60,438 nucleotides of DNA from CACKLF01 sp002725175 (GTDB lineage: Bacteria > Pseudomonadota > Alphaproteobacteria > Rhodobacterales > Rhodobacteraceae): the NCBI GenBank assembly GCA_002725175.2, contig PBQX02000004.1, positions 1-60,438 of the forward strand. Direction: 5' to 3'. Positions 58,899-60,438 of this stretch are shown piece after piece; positions within the stretch are counted from its first letter, which is position 1; each line of letters opens with the position of its first letter. The notes below the pieces were generated by a model. It saw only the letters and a list, made by a program, of their open reading frames with translations, made no database searches and had not been told where the DNA came from. Position numbers and translations under genes: made by a program.

Positions 58899-59734
58899 TG
58901 CGTAAAGGNATAAGTTATACTTGGNNTCCAAAAGAAATTAANCCAATAAAACCTATAACAGGCATTGAGNTTTGCATTTTGTTACCAAAAATATTTATTT
59001 TTGNAATCATTACGCTTAAGTTATTAATCTTATTTNGAATATTTCAGATGTTCAATCTGAGAGGNTTGAATANCTTTATATTAAAGGCTTGGTCAAAATT
59101 TGCTTTATTCCTGTGTCGCTTTCAGGTNGTTTGTAAAGGGTCAGGAATAAAAAGTGGTCTAATTGTNTCTAACCACATATCCTGGATAGATATCTTAGCA
59201 ATAATGTCTATACAGCCTGGAAGGTTTGTTGCAAAATCTGAAGTGGGGAGATGGTTTATTTTTGGNAATCTTGCTAAAGTTGTAGGAACAATCTTTATTG
59301 AAAGAAATCCGGCTAAAATATTAAAGCAATTAGATGCTTTAGAAGAGGCTTTAAAAAGTGAAAACTTAGTGATTCTTTTTCCTGANGGAACGAGTAGTGA
59401 TGGCCAAAGGATATTACCTTTTAATTCAGGTCTTTTTCAGGCGGTTTATCAGGGTGAAGGNGAGGAAAAATATTCTACTAAAGTACAGTCCTTAACTATT
59501 TATTATTGTACTAATGNTCATTTGGATAAAGACTTTTTTGCATGGTATCACTCAAGAACTCTTGNNGGTCACATTTTTAAANTTTTAGGGACTAGACATA
59601 GGTCAAAAATTTACATGACTTTCGGAAANAAANCCCGATCAGGAAATTTCTCAAATCGTAAAGANTTGACTCAATTTTTATTTAATCAGGTTTTGAATAA
59701 TTTNTCCANTCACCTATCTGGCGCTATAAAGTAA
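58898..59734 (+). CDS. olsA: 1-acyl-sn-glycerol-3-phosphate-type acyltransferase OlsA-like (PlsC family)
   Basis: A 278-residue membrane acyltransferase. Motif I is SNHISWIDIL (H-x4-D, His about 93), motif II region FVAKSEVGRW, motif III FP-GTSSDG (about 165) with the Glu hidden by an N. A hydrophobic N-terminal segment (residues 25-50) anchors it. Following olsB with a TGATG overlap, it most probably completes ornithine lipid by O-acylation of lyso-ornithine lipid. Its last 11 bases overlap the convergent enolase gene. N bases are numerous. Confidence 0.85.
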   Translation: MRKXISYTWXPKEIXPIKPITGIEXCILLPKIFIFXIITLKLLILFXIFQMFNLRXLNXFILKAWSKFALFLCRFQXVCKGSGIKSGLIXSNHISWIDILAIMSIQPGRFVAKSEVGRWFIFXNLAKVVGTIFIERNPAKILKQLDALEEALKSENLVILFPXGTSSDGQRILPFNSGLFQAVYQGEXEEKYSTKVQSLTIYYCTNXHLDKDFFAWYHSRTLXGHIFKXLGTRHRSKIYMTFGXKXRSGNFSNRKXLTQFLFNQVLNNXSXHLSGAIK

Positions 59735-60438
59735 AATTATTAAACGCTANTGGNCCGCTATATTTAGCTTTATTNCCTAAAATTTCCTCTATTCTAATAA
59801 GTTGNTTGTATTTGGATAATCTTTCCGATCTATTTAANGAACCCGTTTTTATTTGATTNCAATTCTTTGCTACGCNTAGGTCAGNAATATAGTTATCTTC
59901 AGTTTCCCCTGANCTGTGTGACATTATACAACTAAGCTGATTTTGATGGGCTAGGTCAATAGAATTAAANGTTTCTGTTAGTGTGCCAATTTGATTGGGT
60001 TTTATCAGAATGGAGTTTGCACNTTTCCTTTCAATGCCTAGCTTTAATCTTTCTAAATTTGTAACAAATAGGTCATCTCCTACCAATTGGCAGTTTCTTC
60101 CTAACTTTTCTGTCAGCATTTGCCATCCTTGCCAATCGTCTTCTGCCATACCATCTTCTATCGATATTATTGGATAAGATTTCACCAATTTCTCTAGATA
60201 ATTTACTTTCTCACCCGAATTCATATTCAATTTTTCTTCGGAAATATTATATTTTTCTCCATCAAAATACTCCGTTGCTGCACAATCCAGTGCAAAATAA
60301 ATGTCCCTTCCAATTTTGTAGCCAGAATTTTCTATTGCATCAGCAATAAGGTCCAAAGCTTCCTCATTTGATTTAAGGTTGGGAGCAAAGCCTCCTTCAT
60401 CACCTACTGCTGTATTTAGATTATTTTTTGCTAATTCA
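59724..60438 (-). CDS. eno: Enolase (N-terminus outside window)
   Basis: The C-terminal portion of enolase, which makes phosphoenolpyruvate. Reading the minus strand from base 60438, DEGGFAPNL (substrate loop), the catalytic and metal residues in SIEDGMAEDDW, GDDLFVTN, ILIKPNQIGT (Lys) and SH-SGETED are all present. About 238 codons lie in the window; the remaining N-terminal residues are off the right edge. The stop at 59724 overlaps olsA by 11 bases. N bases obscure several residues but do not break the frame. Confidence 0.95.
   Translation of the reverse strand, partial: ELAKNNLNTAVGDEGGFAPNLKSNEEALDLIADAIENSGYKIGRDIYFALDCAATEYFDGEKYNISEEKLNMNSGEKVNYLEKLVKSYPIISIEDGMAEDDWQGWQMLTEKLGRNCQLVGDDLFVTNLERLKLGIERKXANSILIKPNQIGTLTEXFNSIDLAHQNQLSCIMSHXSGETEDNYIXDLXVAKNXNQIKTGXLNRSERLSKYXQLIRIEEILXNKAKYSXPXAFNNFTL

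Noticed and set aside
1..60438. Prophage, transposon, toxin-antitoxin, CRISPR or secretion-system cluster
   Set aside because: No transposase, integrase, Cas, phage structural or paired toxin-antitoxin genes are recognisable in any frame.

Overview
The window reads as a gene-dense, AT-rich stretch of chromosome from a free-living, probably marine alphaproteobacterium. The pointers are the gene content (a betaine-type ProVWX importer, class II DAHP synthase, an OlsB/OlsA ornithine-lipid pair, a PaaABCDE phenylacetyl-CoA epoxidase, a branched-chain-amino-acid-type ABC importer next to CoA ligases, many MFS/DMT carriers), short intergenic gaps, frequent TTG/GTG starts and overlapping stop/start pairs. 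Scattered N bases, often at third codon positions, suggest a population consensus or metagenomic assembly. I cannot name a genus; a low-GC lineage such as SAR116 or AEGEAN-169-like Rhodospirillales is only a guess. I see no phage, transposase, CRISPR array, rRNA or integrase.

Layout: 1-4.4 kb, betaine-type importer (proV divergent from a double-domain permease and proX). 4.4-12 kb, housekeeping and transport genes (EamA, a small zinc ribbon, MFS, an unusual sirtuin, rhodanese, Nnr metabolite repair, a double cyclic-nucleotide-binding protein, Apt, a hydrolase). 12-16.8 kb, a CitE-like lyase and amidase facing a coupled RidA/FAH/extradiol-dioxygenase operon. 17-24 kb, patatin, tRNA-Arg, acyl-CoA ligase, thioesterase, transporters and a YdcF protein. 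24-28 kb, serine hydrolase, YjbQ and two MFS carriers.

28.1-38.8 kb holds a nearly complete phenylacetate pathway: paaZ-paaX and paaABCDE on the minus strand, and paaG-I-J-K on the plus strand, starting from a shared 109-bp divergent region. PaaK activates phenylacetate; PaaABCDE makes the ring epoxide; PaaG isomerises it; PaaZ opens and oxidises the ring; PaaJ thiolyses; PaaI rescues CoA. No paaH or clear paaF is seen. 38.7-41.5 kb is a minus-strand GST / enoyl-CoA hydratase / SDR / HCCA-isomerase-like operon. 41.7-52.3 kb is a long plus-strand run: flavin oxidoreductase, thiolase, acyl-CoA synthetase, Liv-type ABC importer, and a PaaK-like protein with an altered P-loop. This arrangement suggests import and CoA activation of an acyl or aromatic acid rather than of amino acids.

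52.3-60.4 kb contains a 446-bp gap, an AerR-like cobalamin-binding protein, an SDR with a GlxA-type regulator, class II DAHP synthase, gmk, gamma-carbonic anhydrase, olsB-olsA and the 3' part of eno. The observations I find most interesting are active-site departures: a sirtuin without zinc cysteines, an extradiol dioxygenase with Gln where the family catalytic His is expected, an SDR with Phe in place of the catalytic Tyr, and a PaaK homologue without the SSGTTG P-loop. Candidate regulatory structures lie at 16.9 kb, in the paa promoters, at 38.75 kb and at 50.2 kb.
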